Below, in pieces: positions 8,452 to 16,535 of a stretch of DNA of 64,000 nt. The notes beneath the pieces were generated by a model. That model saw nothing but the letters and a program-made list of their open reading frames with translations, ran no database searches and was not told the origin of the DNA. Every line of letters starts with the position of its first letter. The first letter of the stretch is position 1. Source of the stretch: Planctomycetota bacterium. Its GTDB lineage: Bacteria > Planctomycetota > UBA1135 > UBA2386. The stretch covers positions 186,001-250,000 of the forward strand of contig JADJPQ010000013.1 in the NCBI GenBank assembly GCA_016713175.1. Direction: 5' to 3'. A program made the position numbers and the translations under genes.

Positions 8452-8900
8452 ACGACGCGCACCTGATCCAAAAGCGCCTGGCCTTCATCACCGACTGCGT
8501 GGCCGAGACCCGTCAGCTCGGCCGACCCGAACGACTGGACTCCGACACGGTGCAGCAACGGTTCGTCGAGCACACGCTGCAGTTCGCCATCCAGGCCATG
8601 CTGGACGTCGCCTTCGCGATCGCGGCTGCGGGCAATCTGGGCGAGCCCGGAGACAATCGGCAAGCATTCGACGGGATCGCTGCCGCCGGTTGGATCACGC
8701 CGGCAAGGCGCGACACCTGTCGTCGCATGCTCGCGTTCCGCAACATCGTGCATCGCGATCTGCAGGTGGACGTCGCAATCTTGCAGCGGATCGTCACGCC
8801 GGATCTCGACGACCTGCTGGTGTTCGTCCGCGCGATCCGCGCCCGACTGCCGGAGGATCAGGCGCGCCCTGACGGCAACGGCAGCCGACCGGGCAACTAG
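8448..8900 (+). CDS. hepT: HepT-like HEPN protein with altered active-site motif
   Basis: This 150-residue DUF86/HepT-like protein is coupled to the nucleotidyltransferase upstream. HEPN toxins cleave RNA using an RX4-6H motif, commonly RNxLVHxY in this family. Here the sequence is FRNIVHRDLQVD: only three residues separate Arg from His, and the Tyr that MntA modifies is replaced by Asp. The surrounding helices (VEHTLQFAIQAMLDVAFAI, LDDLLVFVRAI) are well kept. It may therefore be catalytically weakened or regulated differently. Its TAG stop shares the CTAG at 8897-8900 with the convergent lipoprotein gene. Confidence 0.83.
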   Translation: MNDAHLIQKRLAFITDCVAETRQLGRPERLDSDTVQQRFVEHTLQFAIQAMLDVAFAIAAAGNLGEPGDNRQAFDGIAAAGWITPARRDTCRRMLAFRNIVHRDLQVDVAILQRIVTPDLDDLLVFVRAIRARLPEDQARPDGNGSRPGN

Positions 8901-9364
8901 TTGAACGGCACTTCGACCAGCACGTCCGGCACCGACCAGCTCAGCGGCACTTCGACGATCACCGGTGTGAACCCGACGGCGTCGATCTCGAGCACGACGG
9001 TCGCCTGATCTTCGGCATGGTGCGCGCCCAGGATCGCTCCGCCGGCGCCGTCCTCGACGAAGCCGACGTCGGCGCGCGCCAGCGCGAACTCATCGAACAG
9101 CACCTGCCCGGCCGCATCGGTCAGGTACCACTCCTGGACCGGGTTGGCACAGGTGCAGCCCGACCATTCCTGATCGGACTCGACCACCCGCACCGACACG
9201 TTCTCCCAGACGAAGTTCGTGGTCGGATCGTAGACCTCGACCAGGATCGACACCGGGCGCGGGGCCCGCTGCGGCGGCGGGCTACCGCCATCGTCGTCAC
9301 CACCACCACAGGCGGCCAGCAAGGCGACAGCGAGAACGGACAACGCGCGGGGGAACAGCAGCAT
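8897..9364 (-). CDS. Lipoprotein of unknown function
   Basis: This 155-residue product starts with a lipoprotein signal (MLLFPRALSVLAVALLAAC) whose LAAC lipobox is followed by Gly/Asp residues. The mature part is rich in short beta-like segments and contains CTC and EWYLTDAAGQVLF, like an Ig-like or carboxypeptidase-regulatory fold, though I cannot assign a family. The start at 9364 is fixed by the signal sequence. It is divergent from the glycosyltransferase gene and convergent with hepT. Confidence 0.75.
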   Translation of the reverse strand: MLLFPRALSVLAVALLAACGGGDDDGGSPPPQRAPRPVSILVEVYDPTTNFVWENVSVRVVESDQEWSGCTCANPVQEWYLTDAAGQVLFDEFALARADVGFVEDGAGGAILGAHHAEDQATVVLEIDAVGFTPVIVEVPLSWSVPDVLVEVPFN

Positions 9365-9578
9365 GGTTGGACCTCGGCGCCCCGCCGAAGCAAGGGACGT
9401 ACCAATCGCCGAGAGCTGGCTGGCAGCGGCACTTCTGCACCGCACTCGCGCATCGCGACGGCGGACTGTCCTCCGTGCGCGACACCGACCTCGGGACGAA
9501 TACGAACCGACAGGGCTTCCGGTCTCAGCGGATTCGCGCTTCCAACGTGCGGCGGCCGGCGTAGCCTCGCCGCGAACG

Positions 9579-10571
9579 GTGTCGCGCACGACCTTCGCCA
9601 TCCCCTGCCGCAACGGCGCGGCGCATCTGCCAGCGCTGCTGGCATCGCTGCGGGCGCAGTCCCGTCCGGCGGCGGCGATCGTCCTGGTCGACGATGCCTC
9701 GACCGACGACTCGGTGGCCCTGGCGCGCCGGCATGGCGGCGACGACATCACCGTCCTGGTCAACGATCGGGCGTTGGGCATGGCTGCCAACTGGAACCGC
9801 TGCGCCGAGCTCGTGCGCACCGAGTTCTTCTGCCTGGCGCACATGGACGACGTCTACCGTCCGGGCTACCTGGCGACGATGGAGGACGTGCTCGCGACCA
9901 GGCCGGAGGCGGCATTCGTGCACTGCCGTGCCGCCGTGCTCGACGAACACGACCGCGAAGTCGCGTCGCCGATCGAGGAGTACAAGGACCGGTTCTGGAA
10001 GAAGTACGACCTGCCGCCGACGCGCGGTTCGTTCGCCTGGTTGTGGGAAGGCAACTACGTGATCTGCCCGAGCGTGCTCTACAAGACCGCGACGTTCCGC
10101 GAACTGGGCGCATTCGACACGTCCTTGTCGTTCGCGCCGGACTGGGACTTCTGGCTGCGCACGCTGCTCTGCGGCCACACGATCGCCGGGGTGCCCGAAC
10201 GCCTGATCGCCTACCGCCGTCATCCGCGCAGCACGACGCGCACGCAGGCGCAGAACGGCAACCGGTATCTCGAGGAACTGACCGTCTCACAACGCGCCGC
10301 CGAGCAGGCAGCCGCCCGCGGCTGGATGCCGTCGCCGCCACCGCCGAGTCCGGCCGTTCGCCGCAATGTGCTGGTCGACGCGTTCGCCGATCTCGACCAT
10401 CACGCCCCTGCCGCCGCTGCCGCCAAGATCGCGCTGCTGCGCGCCCACGCGCCCACGTTGGCCCGCCACGTGTCCGTGCTCGGCTTCCGCTGTCTCAGCC
10501 ACCTCGGCGGACCGGGTCGAGCCTGCCTGCGCGCCGGCATGCGCTGGGTCGCCCGCCGCTCCCACGCTTGA
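9579..10571 (+). CDS. Family 2 glycosyltransferase
   Basis: This 330-residue GT-A protein is likely to transfer a sugar from a nucleotide sugar to a cell-surface glycan or lipid. It has the N-terminal FAIPCRNGAAHLPALLASL, the nucleotide-binding VDDASTDDS, the metal-binding HMDDV and the acceptor-side FAPDWDFWLRT. A GTG start at 9579 is preferred because the Rossmann-like first strand begins right after it; an upstream ATG at 9363 would add about 70 residues of low-complexity sequence. It ends 19 bp before the DUF2752 gene and may be cotranscribed with it. Confidence 0.85.
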   Translation: MSRTTFAIPCRNGAAHLPALLASLRAQSRPAAAIVLVDDASTDDSVALARRHGGDDITVLVNDRALGMAANWNRCAELVRTEFFCLAHMDDVYRPGYLATMEDVLATRPEAAFVHCRAAVLDEHDREVASPIEEYKDRFWKKYDLPPTRGSFAWLWEGNYVICPSVLYKTATFRELGAFDTSLSFAPDWDFWLRTLLCGHTIAGVPERLIAYRRHPRSTTRTQAQNGNRYLEELTVSQRAAEQAAARGWMPSPPPPSPAVRRNVLVDAFADLDHHAPAAAAAKIALLRAHAPTLARHVSVLGFRCLSHLGGPGRACLRAGMRWVARRSHA

Positions 10572-10590
10572 ACGACGGTCCGACGCAGCG

Positions 10591-11091
10591 ATGCGTGGCT
10601 TTGCACGCACCGAGGATATGTTCGCGCCGACCGTGACGGTGCCGTTCACCATCCCGCTCGAACAAGGACCGATGCCGGCGTGGCTAGATCGCCTCGTCGC
10701 GATCGGCCTGGTCGGCGCCGCAACCGTGTGCACCTGGCAATTGGCCGGCGTGACCCCGGATCCGCGGGGCTACGACACCCATGTGCAGCTCGGCATGGTG
10801 CCCTGCAGCTGGCCGGTGCTGTACGGCATCCCGTGCCCGACCTGCGGCGCCACGACCGCGGCGTGCCTGTTGGTGCATGGCCAACCGCTGCAGGCGATCT
10901 ACACGCAACCGTTCGGCGCCATCGTTGCCGCCGCCGGGCTGTTGGCCGGCGGCTTCGCGCTGTTCTGCCTGCTGCGGCGGCGATCGCTGTTCGACGTCAT
11001 CGCGCGGCTGTACTGGGGCCGCATCACGCTGGGTGCGATCGCGCTGCTGCTGTCGGCCTGGCTGTACAAGTACCTGATGTTCGCCGCGTGA
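10591..11091 (+). CDS. DUF2752 membrane protein (intact copy)
   Basis: The 166-residue protein has about three transmembrane segments and the family signature CPTCGATTAACLLVHGQ after the first loop. DUF2752 proteins have no well-established function. The GTG start of the next gene overlaps this stop (GTGA), so the two are coupled. From 10830 onward the gene is repeated almost identically at 28282, where the 5' part is missing. This copy is the complete one. Confidence 0.8.
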   Translation: MRGFARTEDMFAPTVTVPFTIPLEQGPMPAWLDRLVAIGLVGAATVCTWQLAGVTPDPRGYDTHVQLGMVPCSWPVLYGIPCPTCGATTAACLLVHGQPLQAIYTQPFGAIVAAAGLLAGGFALFCLLRRRSLFDVIARLYWGRITLGAIALLLSAWLYKYLMFAA

Positions 11092-11612
11092 CGACGAAGA
11101 CGCCGCCCCCGCCGCCGTCCTGGACCGTGCCGATCGCCGTCGGTGCGTTGACCACGGCGTTGCTGCATGGCGCCGTGTTGTGGGAACCGAGCCTGTGGTT
11201 GCCGGTGCTCGGCGCGTGTGGCTGTTCGGCGTCGCCGATCGGCCTGGTGCCGGCCGGGCTGGCGCTGCGCCGCGACCCCAAGATGGGTGCTGCGGCGGGC
11301 TTTTCGGTCGCCTTCATCGCGGTGGGCCTGGGTGCCATCGCGCTGACCGCGATCACGCTGCTGCATGGCTTCGAGATCACACCCGAGACCGAGCGCGCGT
11401 GGCGCGAAAGCCTGGAGAGCAACGACTACAAGACCGAGGACATCGAACGGCTGCTCGGCGCGCTGCGCGACAGCGGTGGCACCTTGCCGGTGCTGGCCGC
11501 CACGCTGCTCGCGCTGGCCGGCGGCATCAGCGGCGCGGCCCTCGCCGGCCTCGCCGTTCGCCGCTCGCGCCGCGATCCGGTGCCCCCATCCGTTCCCCCT
11601 GCAGCGCCGTAG
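11088..11612 (+). CDS. Membrane protein of unknown function (copy 1)
   Basis: The 174-residue product has a Pro-rich N-terminus and four hydrophobic segments (for example VGALTTALLHGAVLW and VAFIAVGLGAIALTAITLL). It has a soluble loop after the third (TPETERAWRESLESN). GTG 11088 overlaps the DUF2752 stop. A close copy at 28540-29061 differs mostly at synonymous sites, so both copies, or their ancestors, evolved under protein-level constraint. No family is recognised. Its 3' end overlaps the rsgA tail on the other strand. Confidence 0.75.
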   Translation: MTTKTPPPPPSWTVPIAVGALTTALLHGAVLWEPSLWLPVLGACGCSASPIGLVPAGLALRRDPKMGAAAGFSVAFIAVGLGAIALTAITLLHGFEITPETERAWRESLESNDYKTEDIERLLGALRDSGGTLPVLAATLLALAGGISGAALAGLAVRRSRRDPVPPSVPPAAP

Positions 11613-11803
11613 CCAGCATGCCGAGGTAGCTCGCATGGCGGGTGGCCGCGATCGCACCGCTCGTCAGCGCCGCGCGCACGGCGCAACCCGGCTCATCGCG
11701 ATGCAGGCAGTTGCGGTAGCCGCACTCCGGCAGCCGCGCGCCGATCTCCGGAAGCAGGAACTGCAACTCCTGCGAGCCGGTGTGGAACAGCCGAAGGTGG
11801 CGG
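11527..11803 (-). pseudogene. Truncated rsgA C-terminus
   Basis: This frame reproduces the last 90 or so residues of RsgA, including HTGSQELQF and the zinc-binding CGYRNCLHRDEPGC, but no GTPase domain. At about 11803 the sequence changes to an unrelated secreted-protein fragment. The complete gene is at 28976-29974. This remnant is the right end of the left repeat and shows that the ancestral locus was interrupted here. Confidence 0.85.
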
Positions 11804-12400
11804 TCGTGCCGGTGCCGACAAGCAGGAACGACGCGTCGGGGCTCACGCGGCCGTAACAACCGAGCGCCCCGTAGCACAACAGGTGCACGGGCAGAGGGCC
11901 GAACGGTGACACGGTGTTGCTGAAGCCCGTCATCACGATCGCCGTGGCCGTCGGCAGGTTGTTGAGCCGGACGCCGAGCGTAGAGCCGAGCTGCGGGCGG
12001 CTCTGCGGCACGAGCGTCGTGATGCCCGCCGAACCCGTGCAGCCGGCGCCGAAGAACCCGTAGCCGGCATCGCCGCCGAAGCCGATCGTCGAGTAGTGCA
12101 GGGCACCGTTCCAGATCCGGTTGCCGAGGATCCCGGCGGCGAACAGAGACGGCGCCGGTCGCGGACGGCTGGTTCGCGCCGAACGTCACATCGGCGGTGC
12201 CGAACGGACCGGCCGGGCCGACCGTCGAGGTGACCCTGACCTGGCCAGCGGGGTTGTGCAGGTAGACCGCCATGCCGTAGTTGCCGGCGGGCAGGTAGGC
12301 GAAGTCGGCGAGCGGCACGATCGCGAACGCCGACGACGCGACCGTGCCGCCGCTGCTGACTCCCGAGCCCGTCGCGAACACGCGCCACAGCGACGGCGTG
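11804..12400 (-). pseudogene. Secreted-protein fragment with GCxGSxG module, frameshifted
   Basis: Read on the minus strand from 12400, the frame encodes a beta-rich domain (PAGNYGMAVYLHNPAGQV). After a frameshift near 12150 it continues as GNRIWNGALHYSTIGFGG and the C-terminal module GAGCTGSAG followed by LGSTLGVRLNNLPTATAIV. Both parts are typical of planctomycete extracellular proteins. The 5' end is lost where the IS91 fragment begins and the 3' end is lost at the repeat boundary. No start or signal peptide remains. Confidence 0.6.
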
Positions 12401-12403
12401 CCG

Positions 12404-12639
12404 TGCTTGCTGTTCGACCAACGCTTCGACTCGGCGATCCGAGTCGACCTCCACTTCCACAGCCTGGTTCCCGACGGCGTGTTCTGCTGCGCGCCCGCGA
12501 AAGCACGCGCCGACTTCCACCATGCCGGCGAACTCACCGACGCCGAAGTCGCGCGCACGGTCCGCCACATCCAGAGACGCGTGCTGCGGCAGTTGCGCCG
12601 ACTCGGCAAGCTCGACGATGCCGACGCCGGCGCACATTG
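12404..12639 (+). pseudogene. IS91 transposase fragment 1
   Basis: The frame contains FDQRFDSAIRVDLHFHSLV and PDGVF, matching the QRFG...NVHFH..V.DGVF region of IS91-type Y1/Y2 transposases, which includes the HFH metal-binding motif. A helical stretch (ELTDAEVARTVRHIQRRV) follows. Similarity ends at the 3' end of the group II intron near 12640. The upstream N-terminal part is absent. Confidence 0.75.
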
Positions 12640-12640
12640 G

Positions 12641-12733
12641 TAGAGCTTGGTTACTGGGCCTTGTTGAAGAAGCAAGTCCCGAGCAACCAAGCCCCCCTTT
12701 CCAACCGTGCGTGCGGTTTTCCCGCACACGGCT
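12641..12733 (-). ncRNA. Group II intron domains V and VI
   Basis: On the minus strand 12733-12703 folds as domain V: AGCCGT pairs with ACGGTT, GTGCGG pairs with CCGCAC, the loop is GAAA, and a two-base bulge sits in the 3' strand. The AGC catalytic triad is present. Downstream, GCTTGGTT and AACCAAGC (about 12697 to 12645) can form a domain VI-like stem. The structure is intact although the protein gene upstream of it is broken. Confidence 0.8.
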
Positions 12734-12748
12734 GACCGATGGTCTTGT

Positions 12749-14042
12749 TCATGCCGTCTTGCTCCCTGGGTATTGGATCGTGCCGAGCAGCTTGTGCAGG
12801 CCGCGTTCACGCAGCTTCGCCAGCGGCCACGCCGCCCGTTGGTGCGCCACGCGCCAGGCGAGCCGATGGCCGTGAAAGCCACGCTGCTTGCCGAGCATGC
12901 GCGTGATGCGCCGCCAGACGTAGTAGTCGATCTGGTTGAACTGCTTGCTCGCGTTGCCGGTCTTGAAGTAGTTGCCCCAGCCCTTCAGCACGGGGTTGAG
13001 GTCCGCGATCACCTCATCGACGTCCTTCAGACCAGCCGGCGGCGGCGGTCCGTCGTTCGCGCACCCGGCTACGGACCTTCTTCATCGCCTTCACCGATGG
13101 CCACGGAACAGATGCGCCCTTGAAGCGGGACTTCACGATCCGCAGGTGGCAACCGAGGAAGTTGAAGCCATCCTTGCCGAGCCCGATCTGCACGAGCTTC
13201 GTCTTCTCCGGATGCAGCGTGAGCTTCAACCGCGCGAAGATCTCGCGAGCCGTCGAACGCCTCGGTCGCCTGGGATTCACGTCGGCAAAGCACCAGAAAT
13301 CATCCGCGTATCGCACGAGGATGCCGAGGTGTTGGCATTTGTGTTGCCACTCGCGATCGAGTTCGTGCAGGTAGATGTTGGCGAGTAGTGGAGAGATCAC
13401 GCCGCCTGGGGTGTCCCCGTTTCGTCGTGCTCCCTGGCCCTCCGACATCACGCCCGCCGCCAGCCACTTGGATCAGCTTCAGCGCGGCGGTCACAGATTC
13501 GGCGGCCTACCAGTTCCATCAACACGCTCTGGTCGATCGTGTCAAGAAGCTCTGGATGTCGCCTCGACGACGAAGTGGCGACCTCGCCCACCTTCGATAC
13601 GCTTCTCGAGGGCGTCCGTGGCGCTCCGCCTGGGGCGGAGCCATGGTTGCAGTCGAGGAAGCCAGTCTCGAAAATCGGTTCGATCCGATCTTCGTCGCCG
13701 TCTGACGGTCCGACCGTCGGAATGCCAACGGTCGCTGCCTGCCGTCCGGCTTCGGAGCCACACGCGCCGCACCGGCTGCGGCCGATAGGTCCCGTTCCGG
13801 ATCTCGTCACGCACTTCCTGAGGAACTGCGCCACGCCCTGCCGCTCGATCATCTCCAGCGTCGCCGTCGATGCCGGCAGCGCCATCGTTGCTCCGCACTC
13901 GTCGCCACGCCTCCTGCAGGACGTCACTCCGGCAGATCCGATCGAATAGCGCGTGGAAACGCCGCCAGGGTCTCGCTTGGCGGCACGAAGAGCGCGTGTT
14001 GGAGTTCTCTTCTTCAGTGGGGTTGTTGGGCCTCGCGGCCAT
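12749..14042 (-). pseudogene. Group II intron reverse transcriptase/maturase, multiply frameshifted
   Basis: Pieces in different frames join to a normal intron-encoded protein. The N-terminus has RFHALFDRICRSDVLQEAW. Then come IRNGTYRPQPVRRVW, TPGGVISPLLANIYLHELD, the catalytic YADD in LVRYADDFWCF, LTLHPEKTKLVQIG and the maturase end LKGWGNYFKTGNASKQF. At least four frame changes and no single full-length frame mean no functional protein. The order is correct throughout, so this is decay in place. The intron would need a maturase supplied in trans. Confidence 0.82.
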
Positions 14043-14565
14043 GCCCTCGCCTTACCCCCAGCCAGGCGCGACAAAGCAGGATCCCTTCCCTCCGCCGGCG
14101 TTATGGCCGCCGGCTTCGTTGTATTACGGACCCATGGACTCCTGCCAGCACGGCACCCTTCGCACTCGGCGGGGTGCCGCCTTTGCCGGACGTCGGCTGC
14201 TGGCGAGGGCCTCCTGTTCCGTGTCGAGCTGTCGTCACAGCCTCCTCATTCCCCGGGGAAGTCCTGCGGCGATCCGGTTCGAACGCAGTCTGTTGCCTTC
14301 GCGGACTGATCGGCTGGCCTTCCACCTTTGGGTCTTACTGTCACGAGGCTGCAAGGTTCACCCTTTCGGATTGGGCCTGCGACTTTGCTCCCCGTCGAGG
14401 CATTCCCTCGACGCAGGCTCTGACGCTCCGGGCCGGCGCGATCTCGGACGACTGGAGCCTGCTACGCGGTGCTACGGCGCTTACCGCGGCGGGACTTGAC
14501 CCGCTAGTTCGACACAGCATCGCCTCACCTCGGGTGAGGGTCGGCGTTCAGGACACACCATGACG
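14043..14565 (-). other. 5' noncoding part of group II intron
   Basis: This stretch lies between the intron 5' end and the reverse transcriptase start and should encode RNA domains I-III and part of IV. Open frames on the plus strand here have no recognisable similarity and are not called as genes. I did not resolve the domain I pairings. Confidence 0.5.
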
Positions 14566-15274
14566 CACAGGATCGCGACGTCCTGCTGCAACTCCACGCC
14601 GGCGCGGTCCAAGGCCGGACCGCGCTCGGCCCGAACGCAGGAACTCCCGACTCGCGGCCAGGCCGCGGCACCCTGCAGGTGCAGTTCCGTCATGGTCCGG
14701 GCAGCTTGTGCGCCGACCTCGACGGCTTCAGCCTGCATGCCGCCGTGCGCGTTCGCCAAGGCCGTCCCCATCGCCTCGAGCATTTGATCCGCTACGTCGC
14801 GCGCCCACCCATCGCCGAGGATCGGCTGTCGATCCTGCCCGATGGGCGCGTTGCCTACGCGTTCAAGAAGCGGTGGCGCGACGGCTCCATGAGTGTCGTC
14901 CTCGACCCGCTCACCTTCCTCGAACGACTCGCGGCGCTGGTGCCCCGCCCGCGCAAGAAACCGGTCAACTACTTCGGTGTGTTCGCTCCCGCAGCGGCGT
15001 GGCGCCCTCGGGTCGTGCCAACGCCGCGCCGCGCCGATGCCGCGGATACGGCGGCCACGGCGCCGCCGCGATGTGCGCACCAGTCCGCGGATCTCCCGCC
15101 TGCGCACCGGCCGCGAGCAGAGGCCACGGTCCAATCCACCGCCGAACCGCAACCCGACAAGAACTCGTCACCCTCACCGACCAGGCCGAACTTCCACGGC
15201 ATCCCGCACGCCCCGAGAAAGCAACCTCGCCGGCGTCGCTACTACTTCTGGGCGGAACTCCTGAAGCGCGTTTT
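14565..15274 (+). pseudogene. IS91 transposase fragment 2
   Basis: This open frame continues the transposase with GAVQGRTALGPNAG, ADLDGFSLHAAVRV, LIRYVARPPIAEDRLSI, FKKRWRDGS, LVPRPRKKPVNYFGVFAP and, after a low-complexity linker, RYYFWAELLKRVF. These are ordered motifs of the IS91 C-terminal half. The frame leaves the family exactly at the TTTT of 15271-15274, where the serine-recombinase element begins. Fragment 3 resumes with the next expected residues. Confidence 0.85.
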
Positions 15275-15309
15275 CACCCGCCGTAGCAACTGCATCCTGC
15301 CCAGCAGAA

Positions 15310-15567
15310 GTGACTGGATCCGTCCGCGTGACGCATCCGTTCCATCCTCTGTACCGGCAGGAACTCGACTTCGTCCGCCGCCGGAGCCACTGGGGTGGTG
15401 ACCGGGTCTTCTACCGGGATCACCACGGCCACCTGACGTCGATGCCCGCGCATTGGACGAACGTGATTCCCGAGGATCCGTTCGTGACGATGGCGAGGGG
15501 CAGAACACCGTTCCGGGGCGACGATCTGGTCGCGTTGGTCGCCTTGGTTGCGAGGCTCCGTTCATGA
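15310..15567 (+). CDS. DUF5372 family protein
   Basis: The 85-residue product begins RVTHPFHPLYRQELDFV and continues GDRVFYRDHHGHLTSMPAHW, matching small DUF5372 proteins found beside recombinases. Function is unknown. The GTG start at 15310 is supported by alignment to the family start. It is the only gene of the element with an uninterrupted frame. Its position next to the element end suggests it belongs to the element rather than the host. Confidence 0.65.
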   Translation: MTGSVRVTHPFHPLYRQELDFVRRRSHWGGDRVFYRDHHGHLTSMPAHWTNVIPEDPFVTMARGRTPFRGDDLVALVALVARLRS

Positions 15568-15718
15568 CCTACGGGCGCGGGGTGCGCGTGGGGTGTAACG
15601 ATGATTTTGCCGTTTTTGTAAACGCCATTACGCCGTAGGACACCAGAGCGCATGCGTGACCCGGCAGGTATTCTGCTTGTTTCGCTGTGTTTTCTGGCTT
15701 CGGAGACATGGATTCCTG

Positions 15719-15746
15719 TTGCTTGTCGGATCTTATTGGGCATAAT
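15719..15746 (+). promoter_or_regulatory. Candidate sigma-70 promoter for element genes
   Basis: TTGCTT, a 16-bp spacer and CATAAT lie 20 bp upstream of the HTH gene start at 15767, inside an AT-richer stretch (about 15590-15760) that stands out from its surroundings. The -10 matches TATAAT at five of six positions; the -35 is weak. This is motif recognition only. Confidence 0.4.
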
Positions 15747-15766
15747 TGCCACTACACACGAACCGC

Positions 15767-16230
15767 ATGGCCAACCGCAAACCACCAGACCCGAAGGTCG
15801 CAGCACTTCGATCCCATGCCAGCCTCAACCCGCATCCGGAGAGCGTCGCCGACCGATGTTCGCTGGCTCGACTTCTTCGACCTCGCGATCTCGTCCAGGT
15901 GAATGCGAGATGGTGCGGCGGGTGAGCGTGGACGGCCAGCCCGTCAGCCACAGCGCCGCCGCCTTCGGCTTCTCCCGCCCGACGTTCTACGCAGCACAGT
16001 CGGCGTTGCAGGCAGGTGGCATACCGGCGTTGGTGCCAAAGCGCCCGGGACCACGCCGCGCGCACAAGCTGAGCGTCGAAGTGATGGACTTCCTGCACCG
16101 GACTCGAGCAGCCGACTAATCGCTGAGCGCCGCCGAGTTGGCGCAACGGATCAAGAAGCAATTCGGGCTCCAGGTGCATCCCCGCAGCGTCGAACGCGCC
16201 ATCGCGCGCGCGGAAAAAAAAACTCCCTGA
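15767..16230 (+). pseudogene. Helix-turn-helix protein of the element, frameshifted
   Basis: The family normally starts MANRKPPDPKVAALR, which is seen at 15767. After frameshifts near 15855-15910 the reading continues as MVRRVSVDGQPVSHSAAAFG, FSRPTFYAAQ and PALVPKRPGPRRAHKLSVE, a DNA-binding HTH. An in-frame TAA at 16117 interrupts it before SLSAAELAQRIKKQFGLQVH, and the frame ends at 16230. The intact protein probably controls the element or assists the recombinase; here it is dead. Confidence 0.7.
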
Positions 16231-16232
16231 CT

Positions 16233-16535
16233 CCTTCTGGCCCCACACGTTCCACCAGCGGCAGCGCGATCGCAGCGTACGAACAACTGCGCGCCCACGT
16301 GCTGTCCGGACCATCGTCCTCGGGCAGACCGTTCGATGTGCTGCTGGCGATCCGCGAGGGCATCGCGGCCTGGCCAATCCGCTGCTCGATCCGCGTCGCC
16401 ACATACGCACCGTCGACCACCGCAGCGGTGTCCGGCGCGACCGCCGCACCAGTGGTCTCCGATGCGGTTCGCGCCGGCCTCGTGCGCGGACTCACCAGCA
16501 TGGCCTTGGCAACCCGAAGGAGCCTGAACCGATGA
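16233..16535 (+). pseudogene. Small third gene of the element, start codon unclear
   Basis: The open frame holds AAYEQLRAHVLSGPSSSGRP and a C-terminal VSDAVRAGLVRGLTSMALAT. It resembles the small protein often encoded just before this recombinase type. No ATG, GTG or TTG stands at the expected start; an ATC occupies the likely place, so the start may have mutated. Its TGA overlaps the recombinase ATG (ATGA), which indicates the original coupling. Confidence 0.5.

Larger units (their letters stand above)
10830..11803 (+). repeat. Long direct repeat, left copy
   Basis: About 970 bp match 28282-29252 in the same orientation. The repeat covers the last 260 bp of the DUF2752 gene, the whole next membrane-protein gene and the last 90 or so codons of rsgA. 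The first 260 bp differ at one position by direct comparison. The rest differs at roughly 8 percent, mainly at third codon positions. The unique left flank (start of the DUF2752 gene) exists only here. Similarity ends at about 11803. Confidence 0.93.
12640..14565 (-). mobile_element. Group II intron inserted in IS91 transposase gene
   Basis: The intron lies on the minus strand. Its 5' end is near 14558-14568, where GTGTG or GTGCG could be the first bases, and its 3' end is near 12640. It carries a decayed reverse transcriptase/maturase and intact-looking domains V and VI. The disrupted transposase resumes on the far side. Exact splice junctions could not be fixed because neither candidate 5' end restores the transposase frame. 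Confidence 0.72.

Noticed and set aside
13388..14499. Plus-strand open frames inside the group II intron
   Set aside because: They lie opposite reverse transcriptase pieces and intron RNA, and show no protein similarity.
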